64,000 nt of DNA from Tupaia tana (GCA_026018925.1 JAKSZU010000029.1:11528363-11592362), one strand, 5' to 3'. Counted from the first letter of the stretch, positions 31,836 through 42,578 are shown. Numbers and translations: made by a program. Notes: a model not told the origin generated them from the letters alone.

Positions 31836-31959
31836 TGAAAATTATGAAAATATCACTGACCTGGAGCTGAAATAATGCCCATGGTTGCTAGGTTTAAAGC
31901 CTTAGCGCCAACATTGTGATTCTCTGATCAGATTGTGAAAGTAAATGTCTATACTTTTT

Positions 31960-32143
31960 TTTTTTTTTTTGGAGAGGTTTTTTTTGCTATAGGGTGTGTG
32001 CGCTCACCAGACAGACAGAGAGAGACAGAGAGACAGAAAGCAAGAAATCACCCCCCGGGGGGATGGTCACGCTGCATTCCCTTCTCCTCCATTCTCCTCT
32101 CGGGATCTTGGGCACGCACGCACACACGCCCAGCATGAGTTTT
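31960..32143 (-). mobile_element. young SINE, 3' part, split by the composite element
   Basis: Antisense SINE running to CCCAGCATGAGTTTT, where the composite element begins. The remainder resumes at 35138. Confidence 0.88.
32130..32143. repeat. left target-site duplication of the composite element
   Basis: CCAGCATGAGTTTT, differing at one base from CCAGCGTGAGTTTT at 35138-35151. Both are SINE sequence. Confidence 0.8.
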
Positions 32144-32508
32144 TGTTTTTTTTTTTAAATCTATTTTTTTATTACATTGAATTACATATAACTTTACAGT
32201 GTATTACATTGCTTTTTTAAAAGGGAATGCCATGCATGTCAGTCAGTACAGAGACATTAATCTCCCCGCTTCAACATTCAATATCTTTCCTATGTTTCCC
32301 CCAATCATTATTATTATTATTCTAATTATTTTTTATGATAAACATGATTTTTTTTTCCAATTATCAGATCATAAAGTTCCCAACAATAGGGAACGTAGAC
32401 TCCACTCAGGGCTGGACCAAGGGTGGGTCTCGTGCAGCCCCGCAAATGTAGGTGAATCTCCATGGAACACAACTTCAGGAACGTGGCTCAGGAAAGCAGA
32501 GACGGCCA

Positions 32509-33545
32509 TCAGCTGATGCGGCATGTGGGGCAGACCCCGGCCACGGCCCGCGGGGCAGAGCCCCGGCCACGGCACGTGGGACAGAGCCCCGGCCAGGCCG
32601 GGTCTCCGGCCAAGGCACGTGGGGGAGAGCCCCGGCCGGGCTGGCTTTCCGGCCAAGGCACGTGGAGCAGAGCCGCGGTCACAGGGCAGAGCCCCGGCTG
32701 GGCCGGCCATCCGGCCATGGCACGCGGGAGCAGAGCCCCGGCCACAGCATGCGGGGCAGAGCCCCGGTCAGGCCGGAACTCCGGATAGGGCACGCGGAGC
32801 AGAGCCCCGGCCAAGGCACGCGGGGGCAGAGCCCAGGCCACAGCACGCGGGGGCAGACCCTGGCCACGGCACGCGGGGCAGAGCCCAGCCACGGCACGCG
32901 GGACAGAGCCCTGGCCACGGCACGCGGGGCAGACCCCGGCCACGGCACGCGGGACAGAGCCCCGGCCACAGCACGCGGGACAGAGCCCCGGCCATGGCAC
33001 GTGGGGCAGAGCCCCGGTCGGGCCGGACCTCTGGATAGGGCACGCGGAGCAGAGCCCCGGCCACGGCACGCAGGACAGACTCCGGCCAAGGCACGCAGGG
33101 CAGACCCCGGCCACGGCACGTGGGACAGAGCCCCGGCCACGGCACGCGGGGCAGACCCTGGCCACGGCACGCGGGGCAGACCCCGGTCACAGCACGCGGG
33201 ACAGAGCCCCGGCCACGGCACGCGGGGCAGACCCCGGCCAAGGCACGCGGGGCAGACCCTGGCCACGGCACGCGGGGCAGACCCTGGCCACGGCAAGCGG
33301 GGCAGACCCCGGCCACGGCACGCGGGACAGAGCCCCGGCCACGGCACACGGGGTAGACCCTGGCCACGGCACATGGGACAGAGCCCCGGCCACGGCACGT
33401 GGAGCAGAGCCCCAGTCAGGCCGGACCTCCAGAGAGGGCACATGGAGCGGAGCCCCCACGCCCTGACCCCGTGCCCCAGCACGTGGAGTGGAGCCCCTGC
33501 GCCTGCCTCCCCACCCCCGCGCGCCGGCACACGGAGCGGAGCCCC
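32509..33545. repeat. CpG-rich 25-bp VNTR
   Basis: About 40 tandem copies of a 25-bp GC-rich unit beginning GGCACGCGGGGCAGACCC. Some copies have AGAGCC for AGACCC, and longer variant units carry GGTCAGGCCGGACCTC. Spacing of 25 bp was checked at 33141 and 33166. Every unit has several CpGs, so the block is a CpG island in an AT-rich setting. Long Pro/Arg/Ala/Gly-rich open frames exist on both strands because the unit lacks stops. Confidence 0.92.
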
Positions 33546-33565
33546 CGCCTGCCGCCCCTGGATGT

Positions 33566-34017
33566 TTAATTGTATCTAGTACTTCTTGCATATTATTCTC
33601 AAAGTTTTGGGCCATTTTCTCAGTCTTTATGGTGGACCTTTCTAAGCCAGCCATTTTCTCTTCTACATTAGAGATTCCATTTTCTGAATGATCTAGTCTG
33701 CTTTTAATACTTTCAAGGGAGATTTTGACTTCTTGTATTATAGCCTTCATCTCTAACAGCTCCATCTGATTCTTTTGTAAAGTGTGAAACTCCTCTTTTA
33801 GATCTTGCATGAATTTCCTCACCTCCTAGAACTCTTCAACTCCTTTCTCCTTCCCCTTCAGCAGTTCCTTGTCTCTCTTCTCTTCGATCTCTGTTAGCTT
33901 TGCCATTATGAATGATCTGAATTGTTTATCAGACATTTCCATGAATTCCCTTGAACTGTGTGTGGATGAAGAGGAGCTATCCGTTTCAATTGGAGGAGAG
34001 GCATTTTCCTGCTTCTC
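33566..34017 (-). pseudogene. L1 ORF1 N-terminal half inside the composite element
   Basis: Minus-strand frame starting MEKQENASPPIETDSSSSST, then MEMSDKQFRSFIMAKLTEIE and the coiled coil SIKSRLDHSENGISNVEEKM. One in-frame TAG (33826-33828) interrupts it where copy 1 has CAG. The homology stops at TIKHP, the point where copy 2 continues NIQIIGIS. From there the frame runs on into the VNTR as a Gly/Ala/Pro/Arg-rich tail to 33187. The RRM and C-terminal domains are missing. Confidence 0.85.
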
Positions 34018-34262
34018 CATATTTCTTGTGGTCCTGCAGTGATTTATAGTCATCTGGTGGATGGTCGGTTTCTTCCCAAACTTTTGAAGTTTAATATGAG
34101 GGTTGGGAAGTGTGCAGAAAAGGAAGCAGAGAGAGGGAAACAATACCAACAACAACAAAAAAACAGACAAGAAACAGAGAAAAAGAAGAGAAAAACTTTG
34201 GAATAAATCTAAAAAAGAAAAATTAATATTCAAAAAATTTCAATAAAAATCAAAAATTAGAA

Positions 34263-34743
34263 AACCGTGCGGCCTCAGGAGCCATGGAGCAGACTGTCTC
34301 TTGAAGAAGGGCTGTTCTGGGAGGAGCAGAGGGGATTATTAACAAAACAAAAGCCTAGGAGGGAGGGGCCAAAGGGCCCTGTAAGACACCTCACCTTAAA
34401 AAATTCTAAAAAGCAAAAATTATAAAAAAAGACAGACAGAGAGAGAGAGAGAGAGAGGTAGAGAGAGACAAAGATTGATTCAGAGACAGGAGATATAAAA
34501 GGGGTTTTCATACCACGTGGGTTTTGTATGCTGGAGGCCCAGTTAGGAGTGGGACATCTTCCTTTCTCCCAGCATGTCTAGATCTCAGGATCCATGGAGC
34601 AGACTGTCTCTTGAAGAAGGGCTGTTCTGGGAGGAGCAGAGGGGATTATTAACAAAACAAAGGCCTAGGAGGGAGGGGCCAAAGGGCCCTGTAAGACGCC
34701 TCACCTTAAAAAATTCTAAAAAGCAAAAATTAAAAAAAAAGAC

Positions 34744-34774
<31 letters not shown>

Positions 34775-35137
34775 CAAAGATTGATTCAGAGACAGGAGAT
34801 ATGAAAGGGGTTTTCCTACCACGTGGGTTTTGTATGCTGGAGGCCCAGTTAGGAGTGGGACATCTTCCTTTCTCCCAGCATGTCTAGATCTCAGGAGCCA
34901 TGGAGCAGACTGTCTCTTGAAGAAGGGCTGTTCATGTGGGTTTTGTATGCTGGAGGCCCAGTTAGGAGTGGGACATCTTCCTTTCTCCCAGCATGTCTAG
35001 ATCTCAGGAGCCATGGAGCAGACTGTCTCTTGAAGAAGGGCTGTTCACGTGGGTTTTGTATGCTGGAGGCCCAGTTAGGAGTGGGACATCTTCCTTTCTC
35101 CCAGCATGTCTAGATCTCAGGAGCCATGGAGCAGACT
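34263..35137 (-). repeat. tandem 5' monomers of the composite element
   Basis: The marker CCATGGAGCAGACTGTCTC recurs at 34282, 34592, 34898 and 35011, with a last partial copy at 35124, giving spacings of 310, 306, 113 and 113 bp. The 113-bp units are the long unit with an internal deletion of about 195 bp after GAAGAAGGGCTGTTC. Long units contain GA-rich tracts. By analogy with mouse L1, such monomers may be promoters. Confidence 0.85.
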
Positions 35138-35233
35138 CCAGCGTGAGTTTTAAGCCACCGGGTCCAGGACGTGAACCACGGTCGACTCCGTGGGAGTCCA
35201 GCGACATAGCCATTATGCTAACTGCTGGTTCCC
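35138..35233 (-). mobile_element. young SINE, 5' part, split by the composite element
   Basis: Continues the SINE of 31960-32143: CCAGCGTGAGTTTTAAGCC to CTGCTGGTTCCC. Confidence 0.88.
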
Positions 35234-35321
35234 AGATCTGGATAGATCTTGATGAAGTTTCAATCAAAGCTCCATCCTTACTCAGCTCATGATCAAACCA
35301 TCCTGAGTCTCATTTCTGTAA

Positions 35322-35419
35322 TGTATCATGAATTTGCTAATAGTGTGTCCTAGTAAAATGGTATTGTGTATGTATCATGAATTTGCTAATAGTGTGTCCT
35401 AGTAAAATGGTATTGTGTA
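35322..35419. repeat. 49-bp tandem duplication
   Basis: TGTATCATGAATTTGCTAAT and its following 29 bases are repeated head to tail without visible change. Confidence 0.9.
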
Positions 35420-35559
35420 AAAATTAAATAGAACAAGCCACATAAGTTTCCAACCTCAGTCCAATGTGCCTAAAGAGGTCAACATAAATCTCTTGTAATT
35501 AACCAATGTTACATAAATGAGAGACTAAATGACAATTTAAAAATATTTTTAAAATATTT

Positions 35560-35640
35560 TTGAGATTTTTGTGATAGAGCGTGTCCACTTGCAGGAGAGA
35601 AACAAAGAAAAAACAGAGAGAGGGAAAGTGAGAAATTTAT
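35560..35640 (-). mobile_element. SINE tail fragment
   Basis: Only the end block (GATAGAGCGTGTCCACTTGC and GA-rich part) remains. Confidence 0.45.
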
Positions 35641-35699
35641 TACAAAATACCCTTACCAGGGAGAAATTAAATAAACGAATTGAAAGGCATGAACATTCA

Positions 35700-35875
35700 C
35701 TTAAATAAAAATTTTTTATTGGGCATTTTAAAATTTTTAATATAATTTGATTTTTTTAATTAAAAAAATTTTATACATTCAATCACATTATTTAGCTTAC
35801 AAAGTGAACATTTCAATATGATAACGTTTCTCCCCAGTCCAGTTGATCAAAATATCTTCAACAGCAAGTTACCTA
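35700..35875 (-). mobile_element. L1 3' end, family A
   Basis: ATACATTCAATCACATTATT, TTTAGCTTACAAAGTGAAC and CTCCCCAGTCCAGTTGATC, antisense to the tail at 30360-30470. Confidence 0.7.
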
Positions 35876-35929
35876 AATAAAATTTTTAAATAATTATCTT
35901 TTATTTTTGTTAATTATTATTATTATCAT

Positions 35930-36163
35930 TTCTAAATTTGCTAAAGGTTACATACATGCATTCACCAAGGAGATGGATAGAGAGGGAAAGTGAGAGAGCT
36001 AGTCAGCCACAGGAGATGGCGCTGCTGCAATACCGTCTCCTTTATTGTCCTCTTGGGATTTAAAGCACACACTCACATGCACCTGGCATGATTTTCAAGC
36101 TGTTGGGTTTGGGATTTGAACCACAGTTATCCACACTTCAAACACCATGACACCTGTTAGCCC
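35930..36163 (-). mobile_element. old tRNA-derived SINE
   Basis: Antisense copy ending CATGACACCTGTTAGCCCC. Confidence 0.6.
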
Positions 36164-36514
36164 CAAATGATAATTCTCAATGCATGTTATGAGTGTAAAA
36201 CTCCCAAACGTTTTGTCAAAAACATTATGAAACTAAGGATTATCGTGACTACACATGGTTTTGTAGCATGTGAACACAGTTCTCTCCCATGCTTAAGTGG
36301 CAATATTATCAGTTTCTGGAGATACCAACTGCTGTGTCTCCTATGCAGTTTATGCTTTGGAAATCCAAAGGGCTAGTGAGGGCAAATTCCTCAGTTAGAT
36401 TTGAAAACATTTTAGTTTATTTTATGACTTGTTATTTACATTCAATCATTGTGCATTTCTATAGCATGCAATATTTTTCTCAAGACATACACATGGAGTA
36501 TGTGACAATAATTT

Positions 36515-36773
36515 TTTTTTTAGCTTTTGCTGTAGGGCACATGCACTCACCAAGAGAGGTGGAGAAAGAGAGAGACAGAAGGAAAATGAGAAATCACTTC
36601 CAAAAGGCATGACCATGCCTTTCCCTTATGCTCCAGTCTCCTCTCAGGATTTTGGACACACACGCACATGTGCCCAGTGTGATGTTTAATCCACTGGGTC
36701 TGGGACTGGAATCATGCATTCAGCCAAGTGGGATCCAGCACCTTAAACTCAATGCCACATGCTGACCTGTGAC
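36515..36773 (-). mobile_element. old tRNA-derived SINE
   Basis: Antisense copy upstream of leader E, duplicon position as at 15736. Confidence 0.65.
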
Positions 36774-36989
36774 TTTTAAATTTTAACTCAACAGTTGGTA
36801 AAAGGTGCTAATGACCTTTGGAGGTAGGAGAGTTCCCAGAGAACATGCAATAGAGACTGGATTTATCACATTTTTGTCTTGGTCTCTCAAGAGCAGCAAA
36901 TTACAGGAAAATGTTCTTTCCTTTCCAGACCAGTGTCCATGAGGGAAATCAACTGCTAAGAGGTTCAACTTATAATGAGAAAATTCATC

Positions 36990-37224
36990 TAATGAGCAGA
37001 TATAGGGAGCTGTAAATATTTCATCTGTCATTGTCCCTCAGAGAGGACAACCTTCGGCTGGACAGAGGTGAATTTTCTGGAATCTCCAGTCTGGCTAGGG
37101 TACCATGCTTAATTCTCTCATTGTGTCTCATCTGGGGACAGAGCTGCGGTCTCCACCACTAACTATCCAGGTAGAAAGTCACACTTCCACAAGAAGACTG
37201 TCCTCTCTGAGAGCCCACGCAGGT
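36990..37224 (+). promoter_or_regulatory. leader unit E: OR promoter and 5' exon, serving OR5
   Basis: TAATGA at 36990-36995. The Olf/EBF position reads TCCCTCAGAGA (37034-37044), one mismatch to TCCCNNRRGRR. A TATA-like TAAATATT lies between. The leader exon ends at 37222 before GTGAGT. Its ATG (37105) opens a frame that, after splicing to 39475, overlaps the OR5 start out of frame, so it acts as an upstream ORF. This is the promoter of the only intact gene. Confidence 0.68.
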
Positions 37225-37766
37225 GAGTCTAAGAGCCTGGTAGGTAACACAGAAAGAGTTCAGAGAGAATGGGTGCCAGGAACATCTACCTGAGATCACC
37301 AGACAGCCAAACCAACCTAGCAAGAGCCGAGATATTGATGTGTTTGGTTACTTGTCGATCAAGGTTATTTCTCATTAATTTATTTGAAATGTTAACAAGC
37401 CAGGTGTCTGTTAAACTTAGCAATGCAGGCAGCATTGTAGACAGTTTAGTGATGGAACTAGACATCCAATTGGATACAGGTGAAGAATAAGAGAAGTAAA
37501 ATGGTTTCAGTCAAATTAGAACACGTGCACAGAAATTTGCAGTTAAAAAAGTAGGAAAAGTAGAATCAGAGTTGTGATGAGATGTGCAATGACTTTAGGG
37601 TCTGTTAAGTTTTTGAAATGAGTATATTTGTGCATATTTCTTATTTTTAGGACTCAGATGAATGGGTTGCTTGTAATTCATACCTTGCAACTGTACTTCA
37701 TGACATATACATTTCACAGTTTCTTCTTTCACATTGAGCATTCACATGAAAAATGTTATTCTCATG
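37225..37766 (+). repeat. duplicon intron block (unit E)
   Basis: Intron landmarks as in unit B. No gene seen. Confidence 0.7.
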
Positions 37767-37768
37767 TT

Positions 37769-38018
37769 GGGACCAGCAGTTAGTGTAATGGTTATGTCAC
37801 TGGACTCCCACGTAGTCGACCGCAGTTCGAGTGCTTGACCCAGTGACTTGAACTCATGCCAGGAGCATGTGCGTGTGTGCCTAAGATCCTGAGAGAGTAA
37901 AGGAGAAGGGATTGCGGCGTGGCCGTCCCCCATGGGGGGTGATTTCTCGCTTTCTATCTCTGTATCTCTTTGTCTTTCTGGTGAGCGCACGTGCCCTATG
38001 GCAAAAACCTCTCCAAAA
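37769..38018 (+). mobile_element. young SINE with target-site duplication
   Basis: Sense copy flanked by TTATTCTCATGTT on both sides. Confidence 0.88.
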
Positions 38019-38270
38019 AGTTTTTTATTCTCATGTTAAAATGAGAATATTAAAGAGTTTTTACTTACAGCTATTTTTATGCAGGTAAAATTAAATAGGT
38101 TTATGAGTCTGTTAACTTTTTAAATTATTGCAAATCATGCCAGTGTTGTGGTTTTATGTTCTGGTGGTCTGAGTTTAGTTATTCTTTTGATGTTTTTATT
38201 TTAATAATGAATTGAAGTTTTAAAATAAAATTTTCAGAATAACTTTGAATTATTTTATGTTATATATGTG

Positions 38271-38273
<3 letters not shown>

Positions 38274-38357
<84 letters not shown>

Positions 38358-38361
38358 ATAT
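38274..38361. repeat. TA/TG microsatellite
   Basis: About 20 TA units followed by interrupted TG units. Confidence 0.92.
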
Positions 38362-38484
38362 GGTGAATGTGGAAAGTTAATATTTAGTCTTATCAAATCT
38401 AATAGGCTATCATATTGTGTACACAAATCCACTCCAAATTTTTATTAATGTAGAAAAATTCTATGTCAGTAGTAAACAAGCTAC

Positions 38485-38745
38485 TTTTTTTTTTTTTTTT
38501 GGCCATAGGGTATGTGTACTCACCTGAGAGAGCGAGATACAGAAAGACAGAGAGAAGGAAAGTGAGAAATCACCCCTATGGGTTGTCCACACTGAAATCC
38601 TTTTTCCTCCATTTTCCTCTTGGGATTTAGGGCACACATGCACACATGTCCAGTGTGACTTTTCAAGTCACTGGGTTTGGGTCTCAGACCATGAGTGGTC
38701 ATGCTGGTGTCCAGCATGTTAATCTCTATGACACCTGCTGACCTC
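38485..38745 (-). mobile_element. old tRNA-derived SINE
   Basis: Antisense copy, duplicon position as at 17371. Confidence 0.65.
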
Positions 38746-38929
38746 CCAAGTGAGGAGAGATCTATTTTGATCCATGGAATACTTTTGAAATAAAATAGTG
38801 AGTGACGCCACTTAACTAAGGTATCTGAAGTAGTCAGTCATGGAAGCAGACAACAGAATGGTGGTTGCCAAAAAACTGGTGAAAGAGGAAAACAGAGTTG
38901 TTTTTCAATGGATATAAAGTTACAGTTAT

Positions 38930-39190
38930 TGGGCCAGCTGGTGCTGTGGTGGTTAAGGGTGCTGGATCGCACATAGTTGACTGTCAGTTCATGACCCAGA
39001 CCTGGCAACTTGAAAAAAGTACCAGGCATGTGTGCATGCACTCCCAATGTCCTGAGATAAGAGAGGATTGTGGGATGGCCATTCCCTGACTGTGTGTGTG
39101 TGTGTGTGGGGGTGATTTCTTACTTTCTCTCTCTCTCTGTCTCTCCGTCTGGTAAGTGGATGTGCCCAATAGTAAAACTAAAACAAAACA
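38930..39190 (+). mobile_element. old tRNA-derived SINE
   Basis: Sense copy GGGCCAGCTGGTGCTGTGGT, with a short TG run at 39093-39108. Duplicon position as at 17827. Confidence 0.65.
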
Positions 39191-39482
39191 AAATCCAATG
39201 GAAACATCATATTATACTCCATAAATATGACCTACTACTATTTGTCAAGGAAAAAAAAAGTTAAAAATCCCATAGATTACTTGAACAAAGAAGTCAGACA
39301 ACAAGTCTTAGCAAACATGACAGTATGAAAGCCTAAAAGGGATTAAATCCATACAAAAACATAAAACAAAACAAAAAAACAACCTCTTGACTGCAAAATA
39401 TTAACTCTGGCATTTCAGCTTTGCAAGAATTCCTGTTCATGTCAAATTAGTCATCTTATTTTCTTCTTTTCAGATAGTCATC

Positions 39483-40412
39483 ATGGAACCAGGAAATGAT
39501 ACACAAATTTCAGAATTTCTTCTTGTGGGACTTTCAGAGGAACCACAGTTGCAGCCCCTCCTATTTGGGCTTTTCCTCTCCATGTACCTGATCACTGTGT
39601 GTGGAAACCTGCTCATCATCCTGGCCACCATCTCAGACTCCCACTTGCACACCCCCATGTACTTCTTCCTCTCCAACCTGTCCTTCATAGACATCTGTCT
39701 CACCTCCACCACCGTCCCAAAGATGCTGGTGAACATCCAGACACAGAGCAAGATCATCACCTATGCAGGCTGCATCACCCAGATATGTGTTTTTACACTC
39801 TTTGCAGGAGTAGATGATTGTCTCTTGACAGTGATGGCCTATGACCGGTACGTGGCCATCTGTCACCCGCTGCACTATATGGTCATCATGAATCCCTGGC
39901 TCTGTGGGAAGCTGGTTCTAGTGTCCTGGATCATGAGCCTCTTGTATTCCTTGTCACAAAGCTTAATGGCATTGCAGCTGTCCTTCTGTACACATGTAGA
40001 AATTCCCCACTTTTTCTGTGAACTTAATCAGGTGGTCCACCTTGCCTGCTCTGACACCTTTATTAATGACATAGTGATGTATTTTGTAGCTGTCCTGCTG
40101 GGTGGCGGTCCCCTCACTGGAATACTTTACTCTTACTCTAAGATACTTTCCTCCATTCGTGCAATCTCATCTGTTCACGGGAGGCACAAAGCATTTTCCA
40201 CCTGTGCCTCTCACCTCTCCATTGTCTCCTTATTTTATTGCACAGGCCTGGGTGTGTACCTTAGTGCTGCCACTACCCACAGCTCACACTCAAGTGCAGC
40301 AGCCTCAGTGATGTACACTGTGGTCACCCCCATGCTGAACCCTTTTATCTACAGTCTGAGGAATAAAGACATAAAGAGGGCTCTGAAAATCGTCTTTGGA
40401 GGGAAATTGTGA
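39483..40412 (+). CDS. OR5: intact olfactory receptor, family 7 (OR7A-like)
   Basis: Complete 309-residue receptor starting [12 protein letters not shown] after a TTTTCAG acceptor (exon start about 39475). Visible landmarks are N-glycosylation at N5, GN at 41-42 in TM1, [10 protein letters not shown] at 58-67, conserved Cys97, [10 protein letters not shown] at 118-127, ECL2 cysteines at 169, 179 and 189, KAFSTCASH at 236-244, and [12 protein letters not shown] at 283-294. The length equals the family norm. Its leader is unit E (37.0-37.2 kb), giving an intron of about 2.25 kb. Expected role: odorant detection in olfactory neurons through Golf and cyclic AMP. The ligand cannot be predicted. 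It is the best candidate for a working gene in the window. Confidence 0.95.
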   Translation: MEPGNDTQISEFLLVGLSEEPQLQPLLFGLFLSMYLITVCGNLLIILATISDSHLHTPMYFFLSNLSFIDICLTSTTVPKMLVNIQTQSKIITYAGCITQICVFTLFAGVDDCLLTVMAYDRYVAICHPLHYMVIMNPWLCGKLVLVSWIMSLLYSLSQSLMALQLSFCTHVEIPHFFCELNQVVHLACSDTFINDIVMYFVAVLLGGGPLTGILYSYSKILSSIRAISSVHGRHKAFSTCASHLSIVSLFYCTGLGVYLSAATTHSSHSSAAASVMYTVVTPMLNPFIYSLRNKDIKRALKIVFGGKL

Positions 40413-40724
40413 AAAAAAATCAATAGCCTGGAGCTGAAATAATGTTCAAATGCAGAGTTTATAGACTTAGAGTCAACAATTGTGACTCTGATCGGATTGT
40501 GAAAGTACGAGTAACACTGTATTTAGCTTTCTATAATCTTCACTATCAGCCTTTTATTTCTTTAATATATTTCTACTTTCCCAATGTTATTCTTAGCCTT
40601 GTATCAGAAACACTTCGATAGTATCATAAACTCATAGAATGACTTGCAACTCTTTTAAAAAATTCTATTTATTAAATAATTATTTTTATTTTATCTAAGT
40701 GATTACTATTATTATTATTATCTT
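40413..40724 (+). repeat. 3' flank of OR5
   Basis: CCTGGAGCTGAAATAATG onward is shared with OR3, OR4, OR6 and OR7 flanks. No further exon is seen. Confidence 0.7.
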
Positions 40725-40838
40725 TTTATTTAATGAGAGAGAGAGGAAGTAAGAAAGCATATCGCCAGTTCTTGGACCCAAACTATAATTAGCCATGTGA
40801 GAATCTAGTGCCTTAACCACCATGCTGTTCACCTTAGG
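40725..40838 (-). mobile_element. short old SINE
   Basis: Antisense short form, sister of 50965 and 57865. Confidence 0.55.
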
Positions 40839-41204
40839 CAACTCTTAAAAATAATGTATTCTCATATGATGTATATAATTTGGAGCAATTTTTGTATAAT
40901 GTTACTAAAATAACTTTTGCGGGTTATATTCTGCCTATGTAAAAAAGAGAACAAGAAGAAAAAACAACTAGAAAGCAAAAAAAAATTGCATTTGGCAACT
41001 AACGCTATTAATGTAATATAGAGTATAGACAAATCTGAAAATGCAGATTTTCATGTATGTGTATGTCCTTGCTTCCAATATTTCTGAAATGTAGACTTTA
41101 ATATATTAGGGTATATGATGACTATAATTCGCTCATTAAAATCCTGTTCTGTTATTAGCTCAGAGTTCACATTGCCTCCTGTAATCACTGTCAAAACTGA
41201 TGAT

Positions 41205-41450
41205 CAGGTTCAGACTCTGTGGTGCAGCCACACAGAGCTGGAAGCCACGTGAAGACTCTGGTTCAAGTCCTGAGTCTAGTAAGCATGAAATCTCACTGGA
41301 TGGGGGAGATCTCACTGGAGAAAGAGTCTTTGCAATAGCCCTGCTCAGTAGAGGGTGCTTCTCTCTTATTCTATCTGTCTCCCTCACACTTTCTCTTCTT
41401 TTCTCTCATCCTGTGCTCCAACACATTCTGTCATGAAGAAAAATAATTTT
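41205..41450 (+). mobile_element. second tRNA-like SINE in the duplicon flank
   Basis: TTCAGACTCTGTGGTGCAGC, B-box-like GGTTCAAGTCC and GTAGAGGGTGCTTCTCTC. Sister of 22151. Confidence 0.6.
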
Positions 41451-41604
41451 TTTATCAGGTCTCTGAGTCAAAATGCTTTGTATACAGAAAGGCAAATATA
41501 ACAAATAGTTGAATCAATATGGCCTTAGAGTCAAAGATAGACTTAAATATGATGAAGCAAACATTTTGATCATACATTGTTATAACTATGCACTGTGTTT
41601 CTTT

Positions 41605-41888
41605 TTCTTTTTAAAATTGTATTTATTATTATAGTAATCTTGTTTTTATTACATTGAATCACATATAACTTTACAGTGCATTACATTTCTTTTTCCAGAA
41701 GGAATACCAAGCATATCAGTCAATACAAAGACATTAAAATTCCTAGTATCATCATCAAATAGCTTTTCATTACTTTCATCCAGATTATTATTATGATTAT
41801 TCCAATTATTTTTTTTAAACACTCAATCACTATTTCTCATTTTGCTTGTAGAAAGACTTTACCCAACATGAAATACTTCTCAGGCCAG
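41605..41888 (-). mobile_element. L1 3' ends, family B followed by family A
   Basis: TTACATTGAATCACATATAA (B) then ACACTCAATCACTATTTCTC and ACCCAACATGAAATACTTCT (A). The same B plus A pair occurs at 52730 and 60660, so it was copied with the unit. Confidence 0.7.
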
Positions 41889-42349
41889 CACTGTGTTTCT
41901 TTTTCATTCAGTTCATCTACTTGGTGAAGTACATAAATTTAGTGTCCATATGGAGGGTGTTTATTAATTGGGGTGGAGGATTTGTGTGTTTTATGCTGTT
42001 TCATTAAATATCTTCCTGTTTCTCCTTGAACACTTCAGTGTTGGCTATAATTACAACTCCTTGAAGTCCTTAAAATGAATTATCCCCCCCTTTTAAGTTT
42101 TGACATAATTGCTGAAGGAACAGTGGATAACAAATATCAATATCATCCAGTGTATGTTTCCTTTGTCCTCAAGGTTCTCTTTGAAATTTGTGATCGAAGG
42201 ATGGCTTACAAGAGATTGAATTACCATTCTAGTTGTTTGATTCTGAGTCACAATCTTCCTGTAAAAACATTGATGTCCTTTTAATTTCTACTTACCTCTA
42301 AAAACAAATCAATGCAGTTACTTTTTCTGTTACAATTTTTAAAAATTCA
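41889..42349 (+). repeat. duplicon 3' flank block (OR5 unit)
   Basis: Shared with 22560-23000 and 58930-59390. No gene. Confidence 0.65.
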
Positions 42350-42578
42350 TCTATTTATTTATTTTTAGTTTTGTTATAGGTTGAGTGCACTCGACAGAGA
42401 GAGAAAGGGAAAGTGAGAAACCCCTTCCCAGGAGGGATGACCACAGTACAATCCCTTCTCCTCCAGTCTCCTTAGGATTTGGGACAAATTCGCAAAAGTG
42501 CCCAGCATGATTTTCAAACTGTGCTGTCAGTCACATGGGATCCAGCACCTTAACCTCCATGCCACCTGCTGACCCATG
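42350..42578 (-). mobile_element. old tRNA-derived SINE
   Basis: Antisense copy ending CATGCCACCTGCTGACCC, duplicon position as at 15736. Confidence 0.65.

Larger units (their letters stand above)
32144..35137 (-). mobile_element. composite VNTR-bearing L1-derived retroelement
   Basis: Reading 5' to 3' on the minus strand: tandem 5' monomers (35137-34263), a short leader, the L1 ORF1 N-terminus with coiled coil (about 34017-33566), a CpG-rich 25-bp VNTR (33545-32509), about 110 bp of unplaced sequence, a family B L1-like 3' end (32400-32160) and poly(A) (T-run to 32146). There is no ORF1 C-terminal half and no ORF2. The element interrupts a young SINE that resumes exactly after a 14-bp duplication, so the roughly 3-kb unit integrated in one event. 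It cannot move itself and would need L1 enzymes. The overall plan resembles primate SVA/LAVA, but the parts differ. Confidence 0.8.

Noticed and set aside
32509-33545. CRISPR-like array
   Set aside because: The units are contiguous 25-bp tandem repeats without unique spacers, and the setting is a mammalian genome.
32452-33579. Long open frames (up to about 375 codons) through the GC-rich repeat on both strands
   Set aside because: A stop-free 25-bp repeat gives open frames automatically. The amino acid composition is repetitive and there is no conserved domain.
39470-39760. Antisense open frames of about 96 codons over the start of nearly every OR exon
   Set aside because: They mirror the conserved OR coding sequence (TM1-TM3) in every copy and have no independent start or promoter. 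Conservation is explained by the sense strand.
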